Part shown: in pieces, positions 19,415 to 29,449 of the stretch | Layout: each line of letters opens with the position of its first letter | Numbering within the stretch: position 1 is the first letter of the stretch | The notes under the pieces: model-generated | What the model saw: only the letters and a program-made list of their open reading frames with translations | Told to the model about the DNA's origin: nothing | Database searches by the model: none | Translations under genes and position numbers: made by a program | DNA from: Diplonema papillatum | Taxonomy: Eukaryota > Euglenozoa > Diplonemea > Diplonemida > Diplonemidae | Direction: 5' to 3' | Assembly: GCA_030068145.1 (NCBI GenBank) | Contig: JAPJBO010000038.1 | Location: forward strand, 423,001-487,000 | Length of the DNA stretch: 64,000 bases

Positions 19415-21136
19415 TCAGACCGCCTCGTCCTGCTTCGCCTTCTTCCTCGCCGCGAAGCAAGGGGCGCAGATCTTCGACTCGCATGCGCACGCCCTCATCA
19501 TCGTTCCCTTCTGGCGGGTGGTGTCGCATACCGAGCATACAGTTTCGCTCTTGTTGCGCGCTGCTTCCTGCCATTCGTGGCAGTGCTCTTCTTTTACCGC
19601 TTCGTCGGCCTGTGGTTCTCCAGGTACGGTTACTCTGGGGACCTTCCCGTGCCAGATTTTGGCTTCCGCCCTTCTCTCGTCACCGTGGGCGAGCTCGCGG
19701 ATGTGCAGTGGGTCCCGTCCGGCGCGCCTGAGCACCTCCGCTGGGGGCGGGCTTTGCGCCGTCACGACCATCCGCGTCCTCCCTTTCTTCGAGAACGTCT
19801 TCCGCGTCCTGCCGACCCAGCCCGCGCGCACGAGCGCCTGCACGATGTCTTCGGCGTGCTCGTTCCGGCCGCCCGTGACAAAGTACGCAACTCCTTCGTC
19901 CGGCAGCTCCGGAGCGAGCAGCATGCCTGCCGCCTCTCGCAACGCCTCGAGCTGCTCCCCTTCCGCGCTGTAACGTACACCCAATCGTGCTCTCGCCGGC
20001 ACCAGACCGTGTGTCCCCGGTAAGGCTGTAAGAGCCAGGGCCTCTTCCAAGGTCGCGTCCTCTGCAAGCCATTGAACTTTGTGGGACTCCCCACCTTCTA
20101 CGAACCTCGGAGCCGACCAGAACAGCCCTTCGTGTCCGCTTGCCCCGAGGAGGCTGGCTGCGTGTGCTTGCGGCACCCGGACCATGCACGTGCTACGATC
20201 GGACATCCTAGCGTGGCGCCAACGGTGTCGCCTCTCGATGGTGACGGCTGCCCCCTTTGCCGATCTCGCGCACAGCGTGTCGGTGGCCCCGGCCCCCTTC
20301 GTCTCACTCCGCAGAATCTCGACCTTCTCGTCTGTCAGTTCGCGATGGAGTGCCGTGAACACGAGCACGCGTGTTGCCGAGGCGTCCCCATCCAGCGTCA
20401 CCTGTCCTCCAGATGGCTTCGCCGTTTTGGCTCCGCGCAGTGTCACGTGCGCGTACTCCACTGACCCGTCTTCCCGGAACACTAGCTCGCGCGTCGAGTC
20501 TTCGGCTATGGATCGCGGGGTGACGATCACCAAACGTACCCCTTCCGTCTCCAGTTGCGTCAGCTCGTCGGCGTACTGGAGCACGCGCCTCCCTTCGCCC
20601 ATCGTTGCTTCGATTACGCCTTCTGGCTTCGCCTTCTTCTCGGATTCGTCGAGGAGCAGCTTCGCATCGATCAGCGGTAGCTCCCAATCCTTCGCTCTGA
20701 GAGCAGGTTTTCCTCTGCTAACGGGCTTCTTCTCGCCATCGGGCTTCTTACCACAATCTGCAGTCGTCGTTCGCCGCGCTTCCTTCCCGGCGGTCGCGAC
20801 CTTCAGCCAGCCGCTCTTCATCTCCTGCTTCGGCTTCGCCTCTGCGCTCTTCGGGCCTCCTTTCGGCGGCACCGTCGTCCACGCGCCTTCTCGCCGCACT
20901 GCCGGTGCGTCCGCCTTCCAGTTGGCCTGCGTCTTTCGCGGTTCGGCCTTCACTTCCGCTTTCGCTTCCTTCTTCGGCGCCTTCTCTGCCCTTACCGTGG
21001 GATGTTTTCGTCCCATCCTTTCTGACAGGATCAGTAGGATCTTGACAATCCCAAACACAGTGCAGTACTGCGCTTCGTCTTCGGCTGTCTCCGCGAGGAG
21101 CTGTGCCTTTGCGAGATACTGCTGTATCTCCTCCAT
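19415..21136 (-). CDS. LINE ORF1 protein
   Basis: A 573-residue frame from MEEIQQYLAKAQLL. It has an N-terminal helical segment, a long Lys/Ala/Pro-rich basic region (about residues 45-160) likely to bind nucleic acid, a middle with no recognised fold, and a C-terminal Cys-rich module (CHEW...VCSVCDTTRQKG...CACESKICAPCFAARKKAK) that could bind zinc in RING/FYVE-like spacing. It precedes the 2A/endonuclease frame on the same strand, as ORF1 precedes ORF2 in bicistronic LINEs. No frameshift is visible. Function as an RNA chaperone-like ORF1 is inferred from position. Confidence 0.65.
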   Translation of the reverse strand: MEEIQQYLAKAQLLAETAEDEAQYCTVFGIVKILLILSERMGRKHPTVRAEKAPKKEAKAEVKAEPRKTQANWKADAPAVRREGAWTTVPPKGGPKSAEAKPKQEMKSGWLKVATAGKEARRTTTADCGKKPDGEKKPVSRGKPALRAKDWELPLIDAKLLLDESEKKAKPEGVIEATMGEGRRVLQYADELTQLETEGVRLVIVTPRSIAEDSTRELVFREDGSVEYAHVTLRGAKTAKPSGGQVTLDGDASATRVLVFTALHRELTDEKVEILRSETKGAGATDTLCARSAKGAAVTIERRHRWRHARMSDRSTCMVRVPQAHAASLLGASGHEGLFWSAPRFVEGGESHKVQWLAEDATLEEALALTALPGTHGLVPARARLGVRYSAEGEQLEALREAAGMLLAPELPDEGVAYFVTGGRNEHAEDIVQALVRAGWVGRTRKTFSKKGRTRMVVTAQSPPPAEVLRRAGRDPLHIRELAHGDERRAEAKIWHGKVPRVTVPGEPQADEAVKEEHCHEWQEAARNKSETVCSVCDTTRQKGTMMRACACESKICAPCFAARKKAKQDEAV

Positions 21137-21234
21137 TGCGGTCGGGCCCGGTTTTCTGACGTGTTTTCTCTCCGTCTGGTTCTCTTCTCCTCTTGTCGTT
21201 TCTTTCTGTGCTCTCTTGGTGTGCTTCCTTTGAC

Positions 21235-21300
21235 GTTAAGCAGCGGCTACCGTTAAGCAGCGGCTGCCGGTTTATCCCGTGACACCTTTTATATGTACGT
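21235..21300 (-). promoter_or_regulatory. LINE 5' signature with TATA-like box
   Basis: Minus-strand ACATATAAAAGGTGT is followed by GGGATAAACCGGCAGCCGCT and a duplicated GCCGCTGCTTAACG. The same stretch occurs at 45752-45795 and 61433-61476, upstream of GRAM copies 2 and 3. A 5' sequence shared with non-autonomous contexts is reminiscent of the Pr77 hallmark of trypanosome LINEs. Promoter function is inferred only. Confidence 0.45.
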
Positions 21301-21373
21301 TATAGAAAGAGTAGCGTTGGCCCTCTTACAGCTTCGTTCCCTCGTAGCTCGCCGGGAACGGGCACTCCAGTGA

Positions 21374-24300
21374 AACTGGGTATGGTACCGTTTCAGGTTT
21401 GGATTTTGGGAGCATCGCCTGTGGCGGGCCCTCGACGACAGGGAAGCATTGTTGGAGGGGGTCCTCTTCGCCGCAGCGGACAGCCTCGGCGACGTTCCAA
21501 TCATAGTCGCCGGGGATCTTAACACCGACGAGGCGAGATCCCCGACACTCCGGAAGGCTCTGCGGAACGGGTGGTCCGACGCAGCGCGACTACAAGAAGT
21601 CAGCACAGGGCAGGCCCCGGACGCCACCTTCGCCACCTGTAGCACCCCGGGCACGCGCATCGACCGCCTGATGATGAATCGGGTCGCGACGCAAGCGTTC
21701 TCGAGCTGCACTACGACGATCGTGGACGTACCTGGACACCGACTCGTGACTGCCACTTTCGATCTCGAGGCGTTCGACCAGACGGTTTGGCGGTACCGGT
21801 TGCCGCGGCCGATTCAGGTCAGACCGCTCCAACAGCAATTGGCCACGGTGGAAGAAGACTCAGCGCGGGCACGTCAACTCCTAGAGCAGTCGAGGTTTGC
21901 CCAGGCAGTGGGGAACAGCGACGTCGACGAGGCGTGGCGAGAATGGTCTGCAACGGCGGAAAGGCACCTGCTGGACTTGAGCCAAGTTCAGACGTCAGAA
22001 CGTCGGCGTTTCACAGGACGAGGTCGTCTGCTGGCACCAACGCGTGCGAGGGCGACAGCGAGAAGTTCCAGTGACGGCACAGGAGCAGCCTCGGGTGTTC
22101 AACTCCGTCTGCGCAACACCATCCATCGCCTAGAGCAGCTACACCGGCACCTTACGAACCGAGGGGGACCACAGTCGACGCCGAGTCAGATGCAGAACTG
22201 CTGGAAGAACTGTAGGAAGCTCGCGAGTGAGTGCGCAGCACTACGCGGAAAGCCGATGACGGCATGGGACGAATTGCCCAGTCTCCAGGAGTGCAGCAGT
22301 CTGTTGCAGGCAGTCCGGGAGAGGAACGGAGCGATCGGAAAGGCCAGCATGGAGGCTCGACGTGCAAAATACTTCACCGGAGCGACAAAGCGAGCGGACG
22401 AAAACAGGCGGAGTGTCGTAGCGTGGTGCCGACGGCAACACAGGCAGGAAGCGACCACGCTGGAAGGTGAGCGGACCACGGCAAACGCAGAGGAAATGGA
22501 CGCAGTGCTTCAGGACGCATGGGATCCGGTCTTCCGCGCCTACAAGGACGGTCCCGAGCCGCCCTACACACCTTTTGCTGGCCGGTACCAGCGCTACATC
22601 GATGGACACCCTCAGGAAGTAGGCGAGATCACGGGGACAGAGCTACGCGCGCTGCTAACGAAGAAAGGCGTCAAGGGTGCTTGCGGGATCGACGGCTGGA
22701 GGATGGCTGAGCTGAAGGCACTCCCCGACCTGTACCTTGAATCCCTGGCCACGCTGTTGAACCTGGTCGAGAGAACGGGGATCTGGCCGCAGGCAATGCG
22801 AACAGCTCTCGTGAGTATGATTCCGAAGGGCGACGACGGGCAACCGCTCAACATGCGACCGATAACGGTGACATCCTGCGTGTACCGCCTCTGGGCCTGC
22901 CGGCGTCTGAAGGATGTTGCGGTGTGGCAGGAGAGTTGGGTCGAGGAGGGTCAACACGGTTTCCGACCTGGCCACCGGGGAGAGGACCCGTTGTTTACAA
23001 TGACGCTCGAGATCGAACGCGCCTTGCTGAGCGGCGAGCCACTGTGCGGGCTATCTCTGGATTTCTCGAAGTGCTTTGACCGCGTCCCGCGGGAAATCGC
23101 ACTCCGCCTCATGCAGGACCTCGGGCTCCACTCCCGGATTCTGAAACCGCTGAAGTCCATCTACGACACCCTCGTCAGGCGGTTCAAGCTCCCCCTCGGG
23201 GTCGGAAAGGAGTTTCAGGTGACGAACGGCATTCTGCAAGGGTGCCCTATCTCGGTCATCCTGATCAACGCGCTGCTGTCAGTGTTGATGAAGGCGGTAA
23301 AAGTCGAGGCACCAGGCGTGTCGACGCAGTCGTACGCAGACGATGCGAATTTGTTGGCGAAGCACTCCGAGGCAGATCTGCAACGGGGCGCGGACTTAGT
23401 CGATGAGTTCTGCGCGCTGACCGGCATGTCGCTGAACATGGAGAAGACGGTAACGTTCGCGACGGGGCTGGGCCGTAGGACGAAGATCTTCCGCAGCAGC
23501 ACGGGCGAGCAGTTCGCACAGAAGGAATCGCTGAAGTGCCTGGGGGCTAAGGTGAGCACCTCACGCAGCGGCCGCGACCACTTTGACTCTTCCCGGTTTG
23601 AAGCAGCAGCAACCACAGCTCGGAACCTACGGCACGTCCCAATTCCGAGGCAGCAGAAAACCCTCATCGTTCAATCAGCCATCCTGCCCGCCGCTCTCGC
23701 GAGAATATCGTTCGCGCCCCCTACGACTGAAGCCGTGGAGAAGCTGGCGACAGCGTTAACGAGAGCGATCTGGGGGCCGAAGAATCCGAAGCGCTCCTCG
23801 GAAGTAGTCTTGGGAGTCCTCGAAAAAGCCCACTTGACGCACCCTGCGACGGCGACGGCGTACCGAATAACCGCGGATTTCTACAGCGCCTGTGGGAGAC
23901 TGCCGCACCTGATGCCGCTGATGACGGAAGTCCGGCGCCTATACGGCGAACGAGTGACCGCAGCCCTTGGCCCGGTGGGAACCGCGGTAAGGCACGGCCT
24001 GCAACCCTGCGGCCACACGTGGAACGGCGGCCCGCCGTCGTCCGTCAACCTGGACGGAGCTGCACTCCGACCCCTGGCAATGTCCGCCTCCTCGCGAAAT
24101 CACATCATCCGCGACAACCTGCGGAACCGACTGTGGAAGCGGTTGGAAACACGACGGCCAAGCTTCTCCGGCATCACCAACATCGCGATCGAGTCCACCA
24201 ACGCTCTATGGACAACGCGCCACTGTCCGCCCCAGAACGCGCTGCTGATCAGGGTTGCCCTCGCAGGTGGCGTGAACACCGCCGAATACACGTCGAGATT

Positions 24301-25945
24301 TCGCCAAGGCGGAAGCCCCGCCTGTACGTTGTGTGGCTCGGGAGCATTGGAAGACGAGCACCACGTCTACTGGGATTGCACGGCCTTCGAGAACATACGC
24401 ACGAAGCCCGAGTACGCGGGGATCGCACAGTCCGACAGGAGGCTCTGGCCGAGCTGCCTGCGGGAGCACGGAATCGTGACGCCGGCGACACGGGAATTTG
24501 CCGGGCCGGTACAAGCGCTGATGGCAGAGATCCTGGCGGAGCGGGCGCGCCGGATCAGCGTTAGATGGCTAGAACGTAAGGCGGCGACCCCCTGGGAGCG
24601 CTGCGCGCAGATGCCAACGGCGAAACGCGAGTTCCCGTTCCGGCGCATCGCCCCGGCCTGGGCGTGGCTACGCTACTGGGACGAAGGGACATTCCTGGCA
24701 GCGATCGACTGGCTCTCGGGCCTCGAATGGTCATCGGATGGCGACATGGCAGCGGTAGAGGCAGCTATCGACTTCGAGCTGTTCTCGGGCCTCGACATCA
24801 AGGCACCTAGCAAGGCGGCCAAGACGCATCGGGAGAAGGCCAACGGGATGCGCTGCATGTTGAGCGCAATCAACAAGCTGGCCGTGCAACAACAACTCGG
24901 CAAGTGCCTCCCTGGCGACTTCAAGTCGAAAACTACAGCCTTGTCGTTCATAGGCCTGAGCAGCGTACCCGGCTTCCAGCCCCGGCCCCGCCACCGCATG
25001 CCCGAAACCGGGCCGACCATCATGCAGCAGGTGAAAACCGGCTACGGCACAGCGCCGGCGTACCCGCCCGAGCGGACGGACAGAGCGCGGCGATGGGTAA
25101 TCCCCAGAGCGCCACTGGCCAACCCGGATCCCCTGCACCTCCCACACGCAGTGCCGGAGGCGACGAAGAATGCCCCCAAGTGCGCTACCCATCACAAAGG
25201 GAAGTGCGCAGTCTGTCGCGCACTCGGACACCACCACGGCCCTACGGTGGAGGCATGTTGCCGACACCACCACGCCGACAACGACGGCTTACCTCCGGCC
25301 GTCTGCGACCGGCACCGCATGACGAGATGCGTGGAGTGCAACACGCCAACAGCGTGCTGCAAGGCCGGCCACCATGACTGCCGCGAACACGCCCGCGGTC
25401 CGTGTGACGACTGCCGCGGCTTACCGACGCTAGCGGAACGGCGGCCGTCAGCCTGCTGCAAAAAGGGCCACCACGTGCCAGCGCCCCCGAAGCCAGCCCC
25501 CGCTAAGCCGAAGCCAACAACGCCGCGGAAGAAGGGCCGACAGAAGCCGACGACACCACCGCGCATGAAGAGGACGCGTCAAGCGTCCCCAAAGGCGGCC
25601 AAGATGGCGAAAAAGCACGCTCCGACCGAGCCGGCCCGAGCGACACCACCAAGAAAGGGGCAGAAAAGAGCCCGACTCCCGACACCACCGAATGACCCGG
25701 CGGGAAAACCCGGAAAAAAGCACGCGGCGCGAAAGCGCAACATTTCGAGAATGGAGCTGGATATCACCAGCCCTGCCACCTCGACTTCATCCTCATCCAT
25801 GTCAGGATCGCCCCTTCGAGCGACTGCTTCGGCAGGACAGCCGGCGCGAAAGCGCAACAAACGAAGAATGGAGCTGGATATCACCAGCCTATTATCACCG
25901 TCCTCGTCCGCTTTGAGATCGTCCTCGGACGACGTATTCAAATAA
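21374..25945 (+). CDS. LINE ORF2 remainder: endonuclease end, RT, zinc knuckle, Cys/His array
   Basis: The open frame runs without a stop for about 1,520 codons. In order: endonuclease end with VPIIVAGDLN (about 21515), a long linker, then RT at about 22620-23560 with the SLDFSKCFDRVP (motif A), GILQGCPIS (motif B) and SYADDANLL (motif C) boxes. Next come a thumb region, a knuckle C-x2-C-x9-H-x4-C at about 24321-24378, a conserved AIDFELFSGLDI block near 24765, a triple Cys/His module at about 25181-25477, and a Lys/Pro-rich tail with a duplicated 45-bp RKRN...RMELDITS unit (25729 and 25846). All catalytic RT residues are visible. The first Met-like codon is arbitrary because the true start lies on the inverted part. 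Confidence 0.8.
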   Translation, partial: NWVWYRFRFGFWEHRLWRALDDREALLEGVLFAAADSLGDVPIIVAGDLNTDEARSPTLRKALRNGWSDAARLQEVSTGQAPDATFATCSTPGTRIDRLMMNRVATQAFSSCTTTIVDVPGHRLVTATFDLEAFDQTVWRYRLPRPIQVRPLQQQLATVEEDSARARQLLEQSRFAQAVGNSDVDEAWREWSATAERHLLDLSQVQTSERRRFTGRGRLLAPTRARATARSSSDGTGAASGVQLRLRNTIHRLEQLHRHLTNRGGPQSTPSQMQNCWKNCRKLASECAALRGKPMTAWDELPSLQECSSLLQAVRERNGAIGKASMEARRAKYFTGATKRADENRRSVVAWCRRQHRQEATTLEGERTTANAEEMDAVLQDAWDPVFRAYKDGPEPPYTPFAGRYQRYIDGHPQEVGEITGTELRALLTKKGVKGACGIDGWRMAELKALPDLYLESLATLLNLVERTGIWPQAMRTALVSMIPKGDDGQPLNMRPITVTSCVYRLWACRRLKDVAVWQESWVEEGQHGFRPGHRGEDPLFTMTLEIERALLSGEPLCGLSLDFSKCFDRVPREIALRLMQDLGLHSRILKPLKSIYDTLVRRFKLPLGVGKEFQVTNGILQGCPISVILINALLSVLMKAVKVEAPGVSTQSYADDANLLAKHSEADLQRGADLVDEFCALTGMSLNMEKTVTFATGLGRRTKIFRSSTGEQFAQKESLKCLGAKVSTSRSGRDHFDSSRFEAAATTARNLRHVPIPRQQKTLIVQSAILPAALARISFAPPTTEAVEKLATALTRAIWGPKNPKRSSEVVLGVLEKAHLTHPATATAYRITADFYSACGRLPHLMPLMTEVRRLYGERVTAALGPVGTAVRHGLQPCGHTWNGGPPSSVNLDGAALRPLAMSASSRNHIIRDNLRNRLWKRLETRRPSFSGITNIAIESTNALWTTRHCPPQNALLIRVALAGGVNTAEYTSRFRQGGSPACTLCGSGALEDEHHVYWDCTAFENIRTKPEYAGIAQSDRRLWPSCLREHGIVTPATREFAGPVQALMAEILAERARRISVRWLERKAATPWERCAQMPTAKREFPFRRIAPAWAWLRYWDEGTFLAAIDWLSGLEWSSDGDMAAVEAAIDFELFSGLDIKAPSKAAKTHREKANGMRCMLSAINKLAVQQQLGKCLPGDFKSKTTALSFIGLSSVPGFQPRPRHRMPETGPTIMQQVKTGYGTAPAYPPERTDRARRWVIPRAPLANPDPLHLPHAVPEATKNAPKCATHHKGKCAVCRALGHHHGPTVEACCRHHHADNDGLPPAVCDRHRMTRCVECNTPTACCKAGHHDCREHARGPCDDCRGLPTLAERRPSACCKKGHHVPAPPKPAPAKPKPTTPRKKGRQKPTTPPRMKRTRQASPKAAKMAKKHAPTEPARATPPRKGQKRARLPTPPNDPAGKPGKKHAARKRNISRMELDITSPATSTSSSSMSGSPLRATASAGQPARKRNKRRMELDITSLLSPSSSALRSSSDDVFK
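25181..25480 (+). other. Triple Cys/His module of LINE copy 1
   Basis: Three successive modules of form C-x2-H-x4-C-x2-C-x(5-13)-C-C-x(2-3)-H-H. The same modules occur in LINE copies 2 (about 51080-51381, minus) and 3 (about 58900-59130, minus, two modules). Zinc binding is inferred from spacing; I do not recognise the family. Confidence 0.7.
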
Positions 25946-25949
25946 CCCT

Positions 25950-27410
25950 AGCCTATGACAAATGCAAGCTTACCCCTGTGGTACCTGCATTTCAAGTTCA
26001 CACTGCTTAACTTTATCTTTAGCCATACTTCAACGTACTTGCGTCCTGATTCCAGCTTACCATAAAAACGATCAGCCGCTGTGTTCAACGAGCAAGTCGA
26101 GCACTTGCTTTGTGGGCAATACTCGAGGAGGTTGCCAGTTTCAAAGTTCTCAAAGCGTTGGTGCGGGGTCCCATCAGCCTGCCGATGCCTCCTCAAAAAT
26201 ATACCGAACGCGAGAAACCCCACCTTTCCGAGGCAGTGGGGACCTACTGCAGCTCAAGTGTCCGGTGAAATCCCTTGTCAACACCACCGAACGATTGCGA
26301 CACACGCATTGCACAGTGCCGGGCGCTGACGTCTGGCATGGCAAGAGCAAGCATTCGTATCAGAAGGGTGACGATAAGCATCGGCTCGCTTTGTAAAAGG
26401 ACGCACAAGCAGAAGTAACGGCTTTTTCCACTTCCTTAAGAAAACCCCCCGACTGTATTGGTTGGCCTGATAGTCACACTAATGCAACAGATTTACTGTT
26501 GGTTAAGGAAGGTGCACACATGAGCAGCACCCGGAATGAGTAACCCGTGCAAAGAATAACGCCCTCCCTTCCCCCTCCCCCCTCAAATAGAAGAACAAAA
26601 AGGCTACACGGTGGAGTCCAGCCTCCTCAGAAGCTGAAGCCGAAGTTCACAAAGTGGATGTCACACCCGCTTTTCGGGCTCGTGGCTCGGGGTTGCAAAC
26701 CCCCCCTCGGCCCTCCCTCGGGACTAAAACCGACACCTCGACAAAATAAACGGAAGTTATCTTGCCGAATAAATGCTTATTATTCGACCCCCCCTTTATT
26801 ATTATTGAACCCCCAGGGGGGGGGGGGGGGGGGAAACCGCTGTGAAATGAATCGGCCGGCAAGCCGGCAGATAGCGCGCACACTGGCTGTAACTAAGAAA
26901 GAAACCGACCGAGCCGGTCATCCATAGAGTAGAAAAGAGCGCAAGTAGGTACGTCACCTATTCCCGCGGTATTTTCGATTTCATTGCACGAATCTACGGG
27001 CCCCAGTCATTTAGATCGCCGAGAAGATTTTCTGTGGACGTTTTCGAACGATCTCGCGATTGTTTGAGCACTCCTTTCAAAGTACCGCGGAATTGGTGAT
27101 CGTATCTGAATCGCTCACACCCAAAAGTCAGGCGAGCACCAGCGTGCTAGTTCGGAGGGGAAAAAATGAAGAACGTCTTACCTTTCTCGTTTGCATCTGC
27201 TTTCTCCGGAGTCGGGCTAAGTTTGCGGCATGACTGGAAGATGCTGAAGGCGGCTCGTGCCGGCAAGGAGTAAGCCGTCGAGGAAATACGAGACGGGCGT
27301 TTAATTCAGCTGATTTCGCGCAAGCGCCGGCAGGAGCGAGATCCATCAAGCACTTTCCTTCGATTTTGTTTGGTATCTCGTGACTGTCGCTTCCCGAAAC
27401 TGACTTGAAC
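25950..27410. other. Unassigned region with element fragments and G tract
   Basis: A diverged piece of the YR element 1 terminal repeat lies at about 26098-26160 (GCACTTGCTTTGTGGGCAAT, then GAGGAGGTTGCCAGTT). CACTAATGCAACAGATT at about 26477 is an inverted match to the TTTGTTGCATTAGTGTG end seen near 7590. A 17-21 base G tract is at about 26816-26834. GGTGGAGTCCAGCCTCCTCA-like text near 26610 resembles 18360 and 37170. No coding is supported. Confidence 0.45.
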
Positions 27411-27414
27411 CGAA

Positions 27415-29290
27415 AGGCGGAAGAGGGCCGTGCGCCCTTCCCAGAGACTGTCCTTGTGAAGAGGGCCGTGCACCCTTCCCAGCGGCTGTCTCCGTGACTC
27501 CTCCGGAAGAGGGCCATGCCCGTCCCAGAGACTGCCCATGTGGCTTCTCCAGAAGGGGCCGTGCGCCCTTCGCAGAGGCTGTCTCCGTGACTCCTCCGGA
27601 AGAGGGCCATGCCCTCCCAGACTGCCCATGGCTTCTCCGGAAGAGGGCCGTGCGCTCTTCCCAGAGACTGCCCATGTGACTTCTCCGGAAGAGGGCCGTG
27701 CGCTCTTCCCAGAGACTGCCCATGTGACTTCTCCGGAAGAGGGCCGTGCGCTCTTCCCAGAGACTGCCCATGTGACTTCTCCGGAAGAGGGCCGTGCGCT
27801 CTTCCCAGAGACTGCCCATGTGGCTTCTCCGGAAGAGGGCCATGCCTGTCCCAGAGATTGTCCATGTGGCTTCTCCGGAAGAGGGCCGTGCACCCTTCCC
27901 AGCGGCTGTCTCCGTGACTCCTCCGGAAGAGGGCCATGCCTGTCCCAGAGACTGCCCATGTGGCTTCTCCGGAAGAGGGCCGTGCACCCTTCGCAGAGGC
28001 TGTCTCCGTGACTCCTCCGGAAGAGGGCCATGCCCTGTCCCAGACTGCCCATGGCTTCTCCGGAAGAGGGCCGTGCGCTCTTCCCAGAGACTGCCCATGT
28101 GACTTCTCCGGAAGAGGGCCGTGCGCTCTTCCCAGAGACTGCCCATGTGACTTCTCCGGAAGAGGGCCGTGCGCTCTTCCCAGAGACTGCCCATGTGACT
28201 TCTCCGGAAGAGGGCCGTGCGCTCTTCCCAGAGACTGCCCATGTGGCTTCTCCGGAAGAGGGCCGTGCACCCTTCGCAGAGGCTGTCTCCGTGACTCCTC
28301 CGGAAGAGGGCCATGCCTGTCTCAGAGATTGTCCATGTGGCTTCTCCGGAAGAGGGCCGTGCACCCTTCGCAGAGGCTGTCTCCGTGACTCCTCCGGAAG
28401 AGGGCCATGCCCTGTCCCCGACTGCCCATGGCTTCTCCGGAAGAGGGCCGTGGGCTCTTCCCAGAGACTGCCCATGTGACTTCTCCGGAAGAGGGCCGTG
28501 CACCCTTCCCAGCGGCTGTCTCCGTGACTCCTCCGGAAGAGGGCCATGCCCGTCCCAGAGACTGCCCAGTTGGCTTCTCCGGAAGAGGGCCGTGCGCCCT
28601 TCCCAGAGACTGCCCATGTGGCTTCTCCGGAAGAGGGCCGTGCACCCTTCGCAGAGGCTGTCTCCGTGACTCCTCCGGAAGAGGGCCATGCCCGTCCCAG
28701 AGACTGTCCATGTGGCTTCTCCGGAAGAGGGCCGTGCACCCTTCCCAGCGTCTCCGTGACTCCTCCGGAAGAGGGCCATGCCCGTCCCAGAGACCGCCCA
28801 TGTGGCTTCTCCGGAAGAGGGCCGTGCACCCTTCGCAGAGGCTGTCTCCGTGACTCCTCCGGAAGAGGGCCATGCCCTGTCCCAGACTGCCCATGGCTTC
28901 TCCGGAAGAGGGCCGTGCGCCCTTTCAAGCGGGTGTCTCCGTGACTCCTCCGGAAGAGGGCCATGCGTCCTGTCCCAGAGACTGCCCACGTGGCTTCTCG
29001 GAAGAGGGCCGTGCGCCCTTCCCAGAAACTGTCTCCGTGACTCCTCCGGAAGAGGGCCGTGCGCTCTTCCCGGAGACTGTCCATGTGGCTTCTCCGGAAG
29101 AAGCCTTCCCAGAGACTGTCCATGTGGCTTCTCGGAAGAGGGCCGTGCGCCCTTTCCAGCGGGTGTCTCCGTGACTCCTCCGGAAGAGGGCCATGCGCCC
29201 TGTCCCAGAGACTGCCCATGTGGCTTCTCCGGAAGAAGCCTTCCCAGAGACTGTCCATGCTTCTCGGAAGAGGGCCATGCATATTTCCCG
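27415..29290. repeat. 48-bp minisatellite, about 38 units, open in many frames
   Basis: Units such as GTGCGCTCTTCCCAGAGACT plus CTTCTCCGGAAGAG repeat with a 48-bp period (for example at 27650 and 27698). Variants are arranged in higher-order blocks (GACTTC, GGCTTC and GACTCC types; CCCAGCGGC and GCAGAGGC types). Because 48 is a multiple of 3 and units lack stops, frames of several hundred codons appear on both strands. These encode only 16-residue repeats and share no codon-level constraint, so I treat the array as non-coding. It ends about 160 bp upstream of GRAM gene copy 1. Confidence 0.85.
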
Positions 29291-29413
29291 CAAAACTGTG
29301 GAATCATCTAACCAGGTGTACCCTCTTGCATCCCACATCTTCTCTGATGCATTAGTGTTCGCTCTCATGCAGCGTGTGCTAGCTCGCATACGTTTAAATA
29401 TTGTAATCGTCAG

Positions 29414-29449
29414 GTTCACACCCTCGCCCCACGCTAAAACCGAATAACC
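29414..29449 (+). promoter_or_regulatory. Conserved 36-nt 5' leader after a splice acceptor, GRAM copy 1
   Basis: CAG followed by GTTCACACCCTCGCCCCACG, exactly 36 nt before the ATG. The same spacing and leader occur at 61873-61908 and 63142-63177, whereas sequence upstream of the AG diverges. This boundary fits a 3' splice site, possibly for spliced-leader addition. Confidence 0.5.

Larger units (their letters stand above)
18690..25950. mobile_element. LINE copy 1 with inverted 5' part (ingi/L1Tc-like)
   Basis: A 7.3-kb insertion in two opposed parts. The 5' portion (5' UTR, ORF1, 2A motif and first half of the endonuclease) runs on the minus strand from about 21300 down to 18690. The rest (second half of endonuclease, RT, C-terminal zinc regions) runs on the plus strand from about 21374 to 25945. 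The endonuclease is split at one place with little or nothing missing: the minus part ends at VHVINLYCP and the plus part resumes about 40 residues before GDLN. Left flank, antisense 5' half, then sense 3' half is the product expected from twin priming during target-primed reverse transcription. Long uninterrupted frames in both parts suggest a recent event. Confidence 0.75.

Noticed and set aside
20079-21233. 384-residue plus-strand frame
   Set aside because: It is antisense to LINE ORF1 and Ser/Phe/Cys-rich, as expected of a shadow of Lys/Ala/Glu codons.
27128-29307. Frames of 380-658 codons on the minus strand
   Set aside because: They are products of a 48-bp satellite free of stops; frames on both strands are equally open and encode only repeats.
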